Shown here piece by piece: positions 11,842 to 23,329 of a stretch of 64,000 nt of DNA. Position 1 is the stretch's first letter. Each line of letters starts with the position of its first letter. The position numbers and the translations under genes were made by a program. The stretch comes from Lepeophtheirus salmonis. Lineage: Eukaryota; Arthropoda; Copepoda; Siphonostomatoida; Caligidae. The stretch is taken from contig NC_052139.2 of the NCBI RefSeq assembly GCF_016086655.4, positions 25,610,002 through 25,674,001 on the forward strand, given 5' to 3'. Under the pieces are notes generated by a model. The model was not told where the DNA came from. It saw nothing but the letters and a program-made list of their open reading frames with translations, and did not search any database.

Positions 11842-12549
11842 ACATATATTTCTACCTATAATTATAATAATTATTATTATTATTTATGTACGTTTTGGAA
11901 TTTTAATCTATTACTAGTAATATTTATTCAATGCCTGTTGTGTTAATCAAATCTACATTCCGTAGAAAAAAACTATAATGAATAATATACTCTTGTACAA
12001 AATATTTTATCATAGAATATTGCTTTCTGAAAAAGCTTCTGTTCATGTCATTCCGTTTTATTTGTAAAAAAAAAAGCAAAAAAAAAACACCTCAAATAAA
12101 ACTGATAATGACCTTAATTAATTATAATTATATCAATATATATATTTATGTATGTATGAACATCGTGTATTATTAGTAATTATTACTGCAACATATTGGT
12201 AAAAAAGGGATAGGGGCAGATAAAACTTGTTGATGAAAGCAAGTACATAAGAAATTGTCACATGAGAAATAAATACCTGGATCGATATCCTTAAATACCT
12301 CTTTATAATATGAAGCTCGAGGATCTGCTACATCCCTGAAGCAGCATCTTGTAATTATAAAAGTCTACCTAAACTTAATTGATAGTCAAGAATACGTGGA
12401 TTGATAATTTACTATTTATGTTGAATGAAAATCTCTGGGCCCTAATAATGAAAACGTCATCTTGAACCGCTCACGCAACCTATCAAAACGTAAACATTAA
12501 TGTTATATCAACGTCTCCAATTTACTTGTTGACAATTGTAGAATTAAGG
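11842..12549. other. Intergenic region between Arp2 and ALG6
   Basis: About 700 bp of AT-rich DNA with short ATT and TA runs near 11865-11885 and 12120-12150. No coding exon. The last bases read like a 3' splice acceptor (ttgacaattgtag), ending 8 nt before the ALG6 ATG. The ALG6 transcript may therefore have an upstream untranslated exon or receive a spliced leader. Confidence 0.45.
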
Positions 12550-14101
12550 ATGAATCATTTAATACTGGGACTATTTGGACTCCTTCTTCGGGCCAGTGTC
12601 TCAGTGTGGCCTCACTCGGGTAAAGGAAGTCCTCCTATGTATGGTGACTATGAGGCTCAGCGTCATTGGCAGGAGGTAACTCTTAATCTGCCAATATCTT
12701 CCTGGTACGCTCCTGGAGTAAAAGGAAATGAGTTAAATTACTGGGGTCTTGACTACCCGCCCCTAACAGCATATCATAGCTATTTAAATGGATTATTTGC
12801 GAGGGACGTTCTTAATCAGTCTCATTATGTTGAGCTTGGTACGTATAATATCAAGACTATGAATGAATATGTCAAAATCTTGATCATTTCTTTGAATTTC
12901 CATTACAGAAAAATCTCGAGGGATGGAATCTCCGGATCATATCCTATATATGAGATCCACAGTTCTCTTTGCGGATCTCATTATTCTTCTACCTGCTCTT
13001 TACTATGCTTTTAAAGGCAATCTACTTGGTTTTGGCATGCTCATAACATATCCTGGTTTGATTCTCATTGACAATGGACACTTTCAGTACAATAACATAT
13101 CCTTAGGACTCTTTATTATGGCTGTTAATTGTATTATGAGGTCCCATGACTTGCTTGGATCCTTTTTGTTTGTGTGTGCTTTATGTTATAAGCAAATGGA
13201 GTTATACCATGCTCTTCCATTCTTCTTTTATTTATTGGGATCATCCCTCAAGAAAGAAAGCTTTCCTATGGGCTCTTTGAAAAAGCTTATTCAAATTGGA
13301 GTGATCGTTCTTGGATCATTCGCTCTCATATGGTTTCCGTTTATTGACCCTCAACAGGAGTTTAAATCTCTCAAACAAGTCATTTTTCGTATATTCCCGC
13401 TCGCTCGAGGGGTTTTCGAAGATAAAGTAGCAAACTTTTGGTGCTCATTGAATCTCTTTATCAAAGTCAAAACTATTTATAGTCAAGAAGAATTAATGAA
13501 GATTTGTGCCATCGTCACTGGATTTGTTGTTTTACCCTCTAATGTTCACTTATTTTTGAGACCAAATTTGAGGAACTTTTTATGTTCTTTGAGCGTCACG
13601 TCCCTTGGATTCTTTTTATTCTCTTTCCAAGTTCATGAAAAGAGTATTTTATTAGCAGTCATTCCGAGTCTGATATGGATTTACTCAACTCGGCGTGACT
13701 CCTCAAACGCACATCTCATTGCTACTTGGTTATCTGTGATATCTATTTTTTCAATGCTTCCACTTCTTAAAAGAGATGGTTTAACCATTCCAACTCTGGC
13801 TCTTACTTTACTGTATATAATCATCTCTCGGGCATTCGAAAAACCTTTTTATAAAGTATTAGACTATACCTGGAATGATTTTATTTTGAGGTTTGTTTAT
13901 GGATCGTCGTTATTGTTCGTGGTTGGACTTACTTTTGCTATATCTTTCATTCCACCTCCAAACAAGTATCCAGATCTTTGGCCTGTGATTATTTCATTAT
14001 ATTCATGCGTACATTTTGTGTTGTTTTTATCATATTTTTATTATTATCAATTTTTTGGACACTATGAGAGTGAAGCAATTAAATTGAAAAAGAATCGTTG
14101 A
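12550..14101 (+). CDS. ALG6: Dolichyl-P-Glc:Man9GlcNAc2-PP-dolichol alpha-1,3-glucosyltransferase (ALG6)
   Basis: Multi-pass ER membrane enzyme that adds the first glucose to the lipid-linked N-glycan precursor, using dolichyl-phosphate glucose on the lumenal side. Two exons, 12550-12838 and 12909-14101 (TGA), are joined by a 70-nt intron. They give 493 residues, against about 507 in human. The lumenal loop carries the family signature GDYEAQRHWQE at residues 32-42, with the conserved acidic residue D33, and YWGLDYPPLTAYH at 64-76. Further conserved blocks are MRSTVLFADL, YPGLILIDNGHFQYN, YKQMELYHALPFF, FPLARGVFEDKVANFWC and SFQVHEKSILL, with many hydrophobic segments. The start at 12550 is the first ATG before the amino-terminal membrane segment. 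The distinction from ALG8 rests on overall resemblance to ALG6, notably the EAQRHWQE block. Confidence 0.95.
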
Positions 14102-14156
14102 GTTTTGATTATTTTGATTTGTTATAATTTCATTTTTTTATATATTTCAGTGAGGT
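14102..14156 (+). promoter_or_regulatory. 55-nt ALG6-CEP135 spacer with a strong splice acceptor before the CEP135 ATG
   Basis: The spacer contains no AATAAA. It is pyrimidine-rich and ends in a canonical 3' splice site (tttatatatttcag, AG at 14149-14150), 6 nt before the CEP135 ATG. This arrangement is what a spliced-leader acceptor in a two-gene transcription unit looks like. A 5' UTR intron whose donor lies inside ALG6 would give the same sequence. Confidence 0.45.
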
Positions 14157-17039
14157 ATGACGATGGCTCAACCTCCTCCATCTGGAGGTGGCCATAGTTA
14201 TTCATCCCTACGAGAGCGCCTGGATGAAATGGGATATTTTCAGAGCTTTCTACCGGAGTGTCTACCCTTAGTTGAAGCATTATTTAATGATCTCCTTACG
14301 ACAACTCATACTTTAAAACTTCACAAAGACAAGCTTAATGCAATAAATTCTTCTCCGTCCAATAGTGAAGAAAGTGTTCGTACACCCTGTAAGTGTAAAC
14401 CCTACGAAGACTCATCCTGTTCCTCCTTACAAATCCCTCCAAACTTGATAGAATATGAAAAAAAAGAAGAGGATCTCAAGAATAAGATAAGAGATTTAGA
14501 GGCCTTGAATAGTCATGCCTTGAATGTTGTCTCTACTCTTCAAGAAGAGTCATTGGAAAAATCAAGAAAACTATTAAAGTTGGAATCAAATAAGGCGAGA
14601 GTTGTAGAAAAGAATTTGCCGTCTATGAAACCAAAAATGGAAATAACGTGTTATGTTAAAGAAAATAAACGTAAGTTACCTCCATCGTCTTCTTCTTCTA
14701 CTTCCTCTTCGAGTAACGAGAAGAAATTTATTCATATACCTAAAGAAGGAACCTTGGATATTGTTAAAATGTTTGAGAGGAAGAATAAAATATTAAATGA
14801 TCTCATTTTCAAAGCAGAAGAAGAGTTACTATCTCAAAAACAACGTATCTCTGAATTAGAAGATCAATTGAAGAGATCTAGTCGCAGTGTACATGAGAAT
14901 TATCATCCCAAAAGTTCCTCGTATATTTCTAAGATTCTTAAGGACAATGCTGCACTCCGAGAGAAAATAAAATCTCTGGAAGTTAATCCCGTAAAAGTTC
15001 ATCATGCATTAAGTCCGCATGTCATCATCTTCATCATCAGCATCGTGATGAAGAGAACAAAGAGGTAATTAAAGGCTAATCAATGAAGACAAAGTAATAA
15101 GAGTCTTCATTTTCAGAATTTCAAATCAAGGAGTCAAGTTCATAAACATATGGAGGATCAACACGTTCATATTCATGAACTAGAAGATCAACTTCGATCA
15201 TCCCTTGATGAGATTCGGGAGCTAAAGCTTAGAATTGCTCATTTGCAAACTTCAAAGAAAAGTTTTAAAGGTAAATTTAAGAAAGAGACAAAAAAAAAAA
15301 AAGATTATTTAATGAGATAATGTTAATTATCTTCAAGATAAAGTGGAAATACTCCAAGCACAACAAAAAGTTCTTGTGGACTCTAAAGATGCAAGTAAGG
15401 TGAATGAGCTCGTAAATTTTATGGAGAAACAAAGGAACATTTATAGGGATAATGTTCATGAGCTTTTGGAACAATTAAACATTGAAGGAACGGCAAATAA
15501 GATTATTCCACCTTCTAAGACTTTTGTCAAGGAAGTTGATGTTATTGATGGAATATGTAAGGAATGTCGTGGAAAAAAGCTTCGTAAAATAAACAGTATT
15601 AATAAAGAGGATTTCTCTGAGACTCTGGATAAATATAAAGCCTGTATTTCAAGTCTCAAAAAAGAAAAAAATGATTTGATATCACGTTTAGAAGAGCAAA
15701 CATCACAAATCAAGGAAAAAGAGTGCTTGATTACATCGGGAAAAGTGTGTACTAAATTTAATTGTTAATCGTTGGTTACATATTGTTTTTTTTAAAAAAA
15801 ATACTTTCTCTAGGATAAGATCGAGGAATGGAAGCAGCGTGCAATGTCTGCGACTTCCTTAGAAGGTATAACTCAAGAATGTCAGTATCTTCAAACAGAG
15901 CTGCGTTCCTCTCGAGATAAAGTAGTTCATTTGAGCCAGGAGCTCCGTATAAAGGATGATCATTTAAAGACGCTGTCAGATGAAAAAGATGAAATCATAT
16001 GTCTCCTAGATGATAAGACTATATGTTTGGAAAAGTTGAAGGAGGAAAAAATGCAAATGATAAATGATTTGAACCAGTTAGACTCTGAAAAAGTATCTAC
16101 GGATCATAGAGTAGCCCATGCCATGTCTCAACTCAATGCAATTCAATTGGAATTAAAAACGCATCAAAGAGAAAAAGATGAATTTCGAGGGAAATTTGAA
16201 CGAGAAAAAACTGTGGGTATTCAGCTACGGCGAGAGAATACGGATTTGAGAATGGAAATAGAAAATGAAATAAAAGAAAAGGAAGAGGCTCAAAGTCGTG
16301 AGTCTGATATTAAATCTCACATTCAAAAATACATAAATGAAGTAAAGAGAATCGAGGAATTACTTTCTCTCTGTGAAAAAGAAAGATCCGAACTATTAGA
16401 GCAATATCGTCGCTTATCATCGGACGTGAGCACTGCCGAGAGCTATGGTAGAAGGCTTGAAACTCAGGTATGTATCTACGTCAATGTTAGTTTTTTTGTA
16501 ACAAAATTAATTTGTCTTATTATAGGTAGTCTCTTTAGAGATGGACTTAAAGTCTAGAGAAACAGAGCTTAATGCAGCAGAGACCCGTTTGCGAAATTTA
16601 GAAAAAGATTTGGCGGAAATGAGTTTATCCAATGAGAATTACCGTCTACAACTCGCTTCATTCACGGTTAGGGCAGATTTAGCCGAGTCTGAATTAAAAG
16701 AATCAAGGAATCAACAGTCATGGATAAACAAGGATCTATCCAATGTCCATGACCTTGCGGTGACACTCAACTCTCAAAAGGTTGTTTTAAACATATATCC
16801 TACATATTTATTTTAGGCTTATTTAATTGCTTGATATTTCTTCTTAGGTTGAGCTATTAAACAAGATTTCAGAGCAAGAGTCTGAAATCAATTCAATGAG
16901 TAATGAAATAGATAAACTTCGATCGGAATTGATATTTTTAAGGAAGGAATATCACGAAGAAAGGGCCAAGACAAAGAATCTAGAAGGGAAATTATCCGAG
17001 TATAGTCGTCCTGGTAGTAGTTCCTCCACTTATTCTTAG
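14157..17039 (+). CDS. CEP135: Centrosomal protein CEP135 / Bld10-like coiled-coil protein
   Basis: Predicted centriolar cartwheel and assembly protein. Seven exons fit one frame: 14157-14990, 15041-15064, 15117-15270, 15338-15744, 15814-16467, 16526-16780 and 16848-17039 (TAG). They total 839 residues; human CEP135 is about 1140. The amino end is diagnostic: LRERLDEMGYFQSFLPECLP (residues 18-37) followed by LVEALFNDLLTTTHTL matches the CEP135 head, where the human protein has a similar RLDQLGY...ECLPLVEKLFSDL pattern. Almost everything after residue 100 is heptad-rich coiled coil, with a serine-rich stretch near 178-190. The ATG at 14157 gives MTMAQ. Exon 2 is a 24-nt microexon (HRDEENKE); skipping it also keeps the frame. 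The introns are 50-69 nt. TSGA10 is a related family and cannot be fully excluded. Confidence 0.85.
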
Positions 17040-17125
17040 CATTTAATAATATTAGGATATATTGTATTTCTCATTCATATAGTACAACGATATTTTAGCA
17101 TATAGTTTGACATCTGTCAACAAAT

Positions 17126-17131
17126 AATAAA
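17126..17131 (+). promoter_or_regulatory. Candidate poly(A) signal of CEP135
   Basis: AATAAA lies 87 nt after the CEP135 stop codon. Confidence 0.45.
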
Positions 17132-17210
17132 TTATTATATACTGTGATATGACAAGCTTTTTATTTTTAACGTGACGTCATAATTAATTCGTTATACTCT
17201 CAATCTTGTG

Positions 17211-17254
17211 TTACTTTGCACTTTCAAGTTTCACATGATGAAAGTGCAAAGTAA
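17211..17254. repeat. Perfect 16-bp inverted repeat with a 12-nt loop
   Basis: The left arm TTACTTTGCACTTTCA (17211-17226) is exactly complementary to TGAAAGTGCAAAGTAA (17239-17254). It sits about 80 bp downstream of the CEP135 poly(A) signal. The stem is too short for a typical microRNA precursor. It may be a terminus of a degraded element or a 3'-end structure. Confidence 0.7.
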
Positions 17255-17714
17255 TTACAAAATCTATACGGATTTGAAAGTGCATTCTCGTTCTTCAATC
17301 ATCGACCCCGCATAGGGAATATAGATCAAATTATCTATAAAAAGGGAGAATTTGCAACTAATTCTTGTTGAATAGAAAATAAATGCATAGGTTTATAGCC
17401 TTCGAACTCGTAAAACAAAGAACTTGCAATATTAATTTATAGTTTTTTTGTTTTTTTTTAAATATATAAACAAGGGCAGTTTGATCCTCATTAGAAACCT
17501 TCTATTTACTTCTTTTCTTTTAATAATCGATAAAATTTGCAGAAAAACCATTCCCGTAGAGTGGACACAAAGATTCTAGAGGAGATGGATGAGACTTATT
17601 GTAAATAATGTTTCAATACCTTGCAATAAAGTTACTTTATACACTCTTCGTTCAAATTTCCAGCTAAGATTACTTCCAGTTCTTTTAAACTGCCAAAAAT
17701 TCCTTTCATAGCGG

Positions 17715-18351
17715 CACTCACAATAAAATCATTTTTTTTATTTTTTGGAAAAGTAGACGGCTTAAGTTATAAAATAGTCCTTAATTGTACAAAAAACATT
17801 TATAGAAAGTTTAAAATTAGATTTTTATTTATGGTTTATGTGATAAAATTGAATAGAAATTGTCCATTTCCGTGAAAGGGTCATAAAAACGTCACTAAGG
17901 CCATAGTAATTTAAAAAAAATACTTTTCTTATTTTATTTTAATGTGAATGAAACGTAATTACAAATTTTCATATTCATCAGTCCAGTAGTTTAGTTGCAA
18001 TATGCAAAAGAAATAAAAAAAAAGTGAACGAGCTAAATTTCAATCAACTTCAATTGACGTTATTTTTAAAATATACATATTATTTTTGTCTAATTCATCA
18101 TAAAATATATTTTATGATGAATTTTTATAGCCTCAATTAATTTCTTTACAAAAAATCTTTAGTTTGAAGTATATGGACAGTATTTAGGAAATCACTCATT
18201 TTTTTCCCTTAAAAATGTAAATTTTTAAAACTGTAGGACCGTTGAGCTACCTCTTAATATTTTCCAAAACTTTGTTTAAATGTTTTTTGTAAAATTACGA
18301 GCCATTTTTCAACCTAAGCCATTTACTTTTCCATAAAATTTGTCACCCTGT
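17715..18351. mobile_element. MITE-like element with inverted termini of about 66-90 bp
   Basis: The segment 17747-17812 (beginning ggaaaagtagacggcttaag) is repeated in reverse complement at 18265-18332 (ggaaaagtaaatggcttagg when inverted). The two arms share 'acaaaaaacattta' and 'aaagttt' in the same order. The outer right end reads CAGGGTGACAAATTTTATGG when inverted, a mariner-like start. No coding capacity lies between the arms. The middle holds a 32-bp perfect palindrome at 18092-18123. The left outer end is more diverged, so its boundary is approximate. Confidence 0.65.
18092..18123. repeat. 32-bp perfect palindrome
   Basis: The sequence begins AATTCATCATAAAATA and is its own reverse complement over all 32 bases, with no spacer. 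It is central in the MITE-like element at 17715-18351. Confidence 0.85.
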
Positions 18352-18354
18352 GGA

Positions 18355-20580
18355 TGTAAATATATCTGACAATGAGTTCTAATACTATTGCTTTGTTTTG
18401 GATTGTGAAAGAGAATCAACTCCTTGTCATTGTTTAGTATAATTGAAAGTACTAACTCGTTCATTTTTCAAGAGCAGAGGTCTGTTCTTTGAAATGCCGA
18501 TAACCGAAGGAGTTATACATTTATGACGTCCGGAAAAAGTATAAGTTCTCGTCCTGTCTGTTTTTGTCCAAAACTTGATACACCCGGCCCTCCGATCGGA
18601 CGTCCTTAATTTTTTGATAGACCCTCCCCCTCACTATATGTATTTTTGAATAAAATATAATGGTTATTTTGAAAACCACTGATCAGGGGTGTTTTCAAGA
18701 GTATATATATATATATATATATTTTTTGGCTTGGTTTTTCAAATTCCTTAATTCTTTTTTCGAGTTTAACACAAAAATTCCCTCGCTTGAGAGGAGCTAT
18801 ATCTCTGCCCCCATGCGTTCCAGCTGATATACTTTTATTTAAAAGGTTTTGTTGATCATTGAAACACTGATAAGTTCTCAATGTAGTGGACTCCGAAATA
18901 TCTCATAACCCCTCCCTCCCCTTCATCCTAAAACTTCTTTAAATCAGTATCCCTCCCCTCCTGTTCCATCAACTGGACCTCATAAATGTATAACTCCAAA
19001 GCCGGAGGCAAGGATCCTTTAGTTGAACATTGTATTTGAGTTGATGGTGTCAAATCATTTATCGAATATATTCAATGATTTAGTTACCCTGTTTCTAATG
19101 TGGTCTATATTAACCCCTAAAGGTAGATATCGATTGTGCTCTGGACATTTTAACTTGTTAATGTCAATAATAACATAATTAATATAGCGACCGTCTAAGA
19201 ATTGGATTCTCCATCGGGGATTCTACCGCGGAGTTAGCAAGAAATGTATTTTCTAATAATAATAAAAAGCCATTTAAAATTGTTATAAAAATAATCTGAA
19301 ACTTAAATATTCGAAAAGATTAGTTGCTCTCTCTTGCTTGGTGGTGATGAAGAGGCTGGGAATGACTGATATAAGGGTATACTAATTATTGCATAACTAC
19401 TGATATCACATTTTCTTTTCTAAATTATTCGCTTCATTGCAACTTGTACAAGTTGCAACCAAGGAATGAGATGACTAATTTTAAATGAATGAATTGTTAA
19501 ATTAAATGAAAGTACTTGGGATGAGGAGCATGCAATAACTGAATATTCCATGAATGATCGATATATCAATGATATAATCTTTCACTATTTGAATACTAAT
19601 GACTAAAATATAATTATTCTGTGGGATATTATAAAATTCAAATACCCACATTTATTTTCCTCATAATTACATAATCACCGTTTAATTATAATATATCAAA
19701 ATGAAGGGATAGTATCCATTAATAGTTGGTAATTAGAATGATCAATGTTATAATTAAATAAGCCATTTTAAGCCGAAGAAATTGCAACTTTGACAATGTG
19801 CTTATACAATTTGTATCTTGTACACTACATGCATAAATATTAACAACGTTTAATATACATAATTTTTTAAAATCTTACTGTATTTGTGATGTCCTACGTG
19901 GAAATTGGAATGCGTGAATTTTCCCGGGTTCTCAACTTATTCTCATCCATAAAGGTCCAGGATGATGAAATTTTTGAATGTTTACAACTCAGAAATTAAA
20001 TAATAACGACAATTGCTAAGGAAAAGAAAATTCATTCTTCAGATTACCAATTCCAAAAACACCGTATTTGCATCACTGAGTATTATCATTGTTATTTCAT
20101 TTCTGAAGAGTGAACTTCCTTTTCTCCTGCGTTCAATGTACAACACCGGATTGAACATTTATGTGTGCTCATGAAAGAAATATCTACTCGGATTAGAATC
20201 GAGGATCGACATAGCAGTAATTCTTGCCAATGTCCTTGATTATTTCCTTCTCTCCCTCCCCCCTCATCTCAGCTGATTGTAGCTGATCTAATGAAACATC
20301 ATTCTTCAAATTTTAGAGTTACCTTGTTGATTTTCAGTTTTTCTTTTTAACAATAGCTGTTTGCTACCCATTCAATAAAACGACTTGCCGGCTAAGCTTT
20401 TCTCTTCCAGAATGTTTCATAAGATGTGCTGAAAGTAGCCGTGAGTTGGAACACACAGTAGTTATTATTTAATATTAAGATGTTCCCTTCCCAAGAATTA
20501 AATAACAATTATAACAGCTTTGGAAATCAAAAAGTATGTTCAGATTGCCAACTACAAAAAGCCGCTCCCGTTTTCTATGA
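18355..20580. other. Repeat-rich intergenic DNA
   Basis: No gene is supported. About 18540-18595 looks like a mariner-type terminus (gtccaaaacttgatacaccc), related to 44283-44320. A (TA) microsatellite lies at about 18704-18722. The stretch 20175-20400 is a member of a dispersed family that also occurs at 21840-22000 and 54815-54900, sharing 'agctgatctaatgaaac'-like text. The ORF at 18606-18881 (minus strand) spans the microsatellite and is not called. Confidence 0.5.
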
Positions 20581-20589
20581 CGTATTTAT

Positions 20590-20945
20590 TAGTGTTAAGA
20601 CTCGGTACAGCACCAAAAAAAAATTTCGGTTCGGTCTTAAGTGATTTTGCTATACCGATTTTTTGGTCCAGACAGTGGTATGAGAACATGGACTGATTTT
20701 TATTGGTCTCACTTTGTTGACCCAGTTTGATTTGATCTCAATTTATGGACTGTTTTTTTTTCGGTCTCGATTTATGGAACTAGACCAAATTTTCCCTTTG
20801 GGCCGATCTAGACCAAACTTTTCCATTGTACGGATCTAGACCGAATTTTTATATGGTACTGGTCCAGACCAAGCTTTTCCGTTAGACTGAACTAATTCGG
20901 TCCAACAAAAAAAAAACCGGTCTAGCATTTCCAGATCGAAACAGG
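20590..20945 (-). repeat. Dispersed 'gtctagacc' repeat, copy 1 (inverse of 58535-58690)
   Basis: The stretch is dominated by degenerate half-sites such as ggtctagacc, ggtccagacc and gatctagaccg. Read in reverse complement it matches 58551-58680 block by block: 'ggaaat.ctagaccggt', then 'gaattagttc.gtc', then 'tggtctggacc', then 'catataaaaattcgg'. The two copies define a non-coding family of at least 130 bp. Confidence 0.75.
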
Positions 20946-21266
20946 ATGAATTCCATCCTCACCGAGGGTTTACCTTCAAACAAAAGGACAAGAGTATTCT
21001 CTCGTCCCTGGGATAATACTACACATTCTCCAGCATCGAACCATCTCTCAAAGGACTACCATGAACCATATATGACCGTCCAGGATAGAGAAAGTTACAT
21101 TTCTTTTGATGCACATTTACCAACCAAGGGAGTTACCGGAAGAGTAGCGATTTTAAAAAATGCAAAAAATTGGGGAGAGTATCCACAATCCAAAACGTGG
21201 TATCTGAGCCGAACAAGGACAATAGTTCATTTTCATCCTCCACGAGCCCAGATAGAGAGGCCTTGA
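20946..21266 (+). CDS. Unrecognised 106-residue open frame
   Basis: This open frame directly follows the dispersed repeat at 20590-20945. Its sequence (MNSILTEGLPSNKRTRVFSR at the start, QSKTWYLSRTRTIVHFHPPR near the end) is varied and less AT-biased than the surroundings, so it may be a fragment of a gene or element. I see no domain, signal peptide or splice context. It could equally be chance or a piece of a transposon ORF. Confidence 0.2.
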   Translation: MNSILTEGLPSNKRTRVFSRPWDNTTHSPASNHLSKDYHEPYMTVQDRESYISFDAHLPTKGVTGRVAILKNAKNWGEYPQSKTWYLSRTRTIVHFHPPRAQIERP

Positions 21267-22076
21267 AGATTAGACTCTACCTTTCAGATATGGGATAAGA
21301 TTTCATGTTCGACGAAAAAAGGGTACCCACATCCAGTAGGGTTAGCATTGCCAACGATCCAATTTTAGACTAATAATTCAATTTTAAATATTGCAAATAG
21401 GAAAGAAATTAATGATTGAAGACATATTAGATTTGTGGGGATGTTACGTTTCTATCATATATGATGATTGATAAATGATGCTACAAATAATGAAGCGTAG
21501 TGGAGGAGTCGGGATAATAGAAAAATAATTAGGGGTTTATTCTAAAGATAACAATAGGTCAAAGAGTAACAACAGAACTATTATAAACTTTTAAGTATCA
21601 TATTCATTTATCAATAAGAGCACAACAATACTAACATTAAGTAATAAATAAAAATATCCGTAGAGCTAGGAAATAATTATACCTAGGAATGAAAAAAATA
21701 TGATAATAGAAGAGTATCTTTTATTAGTTGGTATTTTAATACTTTTATTTATTTATTTAGCAAGAACAATAAGGATAAAGGAATTGTTTATGCCTGAATG
21801 ACAAAGAGTAACACGAATAATTGGTTGTGGAGGTATTTGTGTAAATCCCTGTTCGACTCAGAGTAGAATTGAGGATCAGAAACAGAGTAATACCTACGCT
21901 ATGTTCCTGTGGAGTGAGGTTTGTTTTTATTTCCTTCTTCTCACAGTTGATGACAGCTAATCTAATAAAACGTCATAACAGCTAAGCTCCTGATGTGGAC
22001 AACGTTAATTGAAGGTCAAACTTTAAAGGCTCGACTCAAATCGATAAATTAAAAGTGAAAAAAGAAATGTCATTGT
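21267..22076. other. Non-coding stretch with two dispersed repeats
   Basis: About 21530-21640 shares 'aagataacaataggtc', 'aagagtaac' and 'cacaacaatac' with 30350-30460 in the same order. About 21840-22000 belongs to the same family as 20175-20400 and 54815-54900. Nothing coding is seen. Confidence 0.55.
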
Positions 22077-22608
22077 TTAAAGAGAGTTTTTTTGTGGCGT
22101 CAACAACTGTTGATGTCGGTCCTTTTTTTGAGGGGGGATAAACAACGAAGTTTCATTAATACATTTTTTTAAAATTAATAATAAGGAACTTAAGCTCTTT
22201 CCACCCACTTTTTTGATAGCTCTCTTGGATGGGCCCTCATTGGACTGAAGGGGATTGGCTTGTCTTTTTTTTTTTAATTCCTCAGTATCCAGTTTGGCCT
22301 TTTTGACAGAGCCATTCTTCCTGTCCAACGTTTTGGACTTACTGGCAGCGTAGAAGGAGGTCTTGGAGACACCCAACTGCTGTGGGACTTCCGTCGGGGT
22401 TTTTTCAGCGTAAAGGAGTGTGCAATGAAAATTCGTTAATCACGTTCAAGTGTCCTTTTCTAGACTTGTACGTAAGCTAGAGATTTGTTTAATTTTTTTA
22501 AAACTAATTGTTTATCCATTAATTTATCAGAATATGAATGAGATTCAATCACTCAACCTTCACTAATTATTGAATTAGTAAGTGTTCATATTTCAATGGA
22601 GCATCCAG
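22077..22608 (-). mobile_element. 5' part of a mariner-like element (family X, minus strand)
   Basis: The upper end (22576-22608, flanked by TA at 22609-22610), read on the minus strand, starts CTGGATGCTCCATTGAAATA. This matches the 5' terminus of the element at 48719-49566 (CTGGGTGGTCCATTGAAATC), as does the following non-coding leader. Coding-like sequence from about 22376 down reads MGVSKTSFYAASKSKTLDRK, then NGSVKKAKLDTEELKK, with helix-turn-helix character. The other copy has KNEFVKKAKLDPEE. The catalytic domain and the 3' end are absent, so the copy is truncated. Confidence 0.7.
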
Positions 22609-22610
22609 TA

Positions 22611-23329
22611 GGGAATTATGTATACTTCAGAGAAAGAAGTCAATATTACGGAGGGATACCAATTAATGAGAAAAAAGAAGAAAGAGCAGAAGCAACAACC
22701 GTTTTTTCTTTTCTAATTTTGAATCTAGTTTTTTCATTACAAACTACTTAATTGTTGTTATTATTATTACATCGTTATAGAATCTTATTTACACATTTAA
22801 AGAATAAATTAACAAGGAAAAGAATATAATATTTTTCTCTTATAACCCTACTTTCTCTTTTGACGTCAAGTAGTATTCAATGCAGTCTTTTTTTATTATT
22901 AAAGCCATTTAATGTAGTTTCATCAATATTTATTGCAAATATGTCCATCTTATGTTGTAAAAATATCAACTTTGAGCTTCAAAATGGCGTCTTCTTCAAT
23001 CATAATACAATTTATGACGTCAGTAAAAATTCTCAATTCATAAGTTATACTTATTTTTCTTTGGGGCCCGACTGTTTTTTTCAAACTCTAATAAATGAGA
23101 TAACCTTCTTTTTTTATGGAAAAACTAAATTAATAGAACCAAACTTCAGCTCTGGGCATTTATAAAATCAATTATTACTCCCTTAAAGGATGTTCTATTA
23201 AGGAAGTTAGGACATTTCATGATGTAACCATGAGCTACAATTTGCTGAATTGATTCAAACATCTATTCTTTGACAAACAAATATTCCTAATTGTAGAGAA
23301 AAAATCTTTAAAAAGTAAGATTGACTCAA
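22611..23329. other. AT-rich intergenic DNA, nothing recognised
   Basis: Contains poly-T rich stretches. An open frame at 22860-23165 has low-complexity hydrophobic content and no family resemblance, so it is not called. Confidence 0.5.

Noticed and set aside
14991..15068. CEP135 first exon reading on to the TAA at 15066-15068 as a short protein
   Set aside because: The tail after 14990 loses coiled-coil character, while a GT-AG interval of 50 nt restores frame into the next clearly coding exon.
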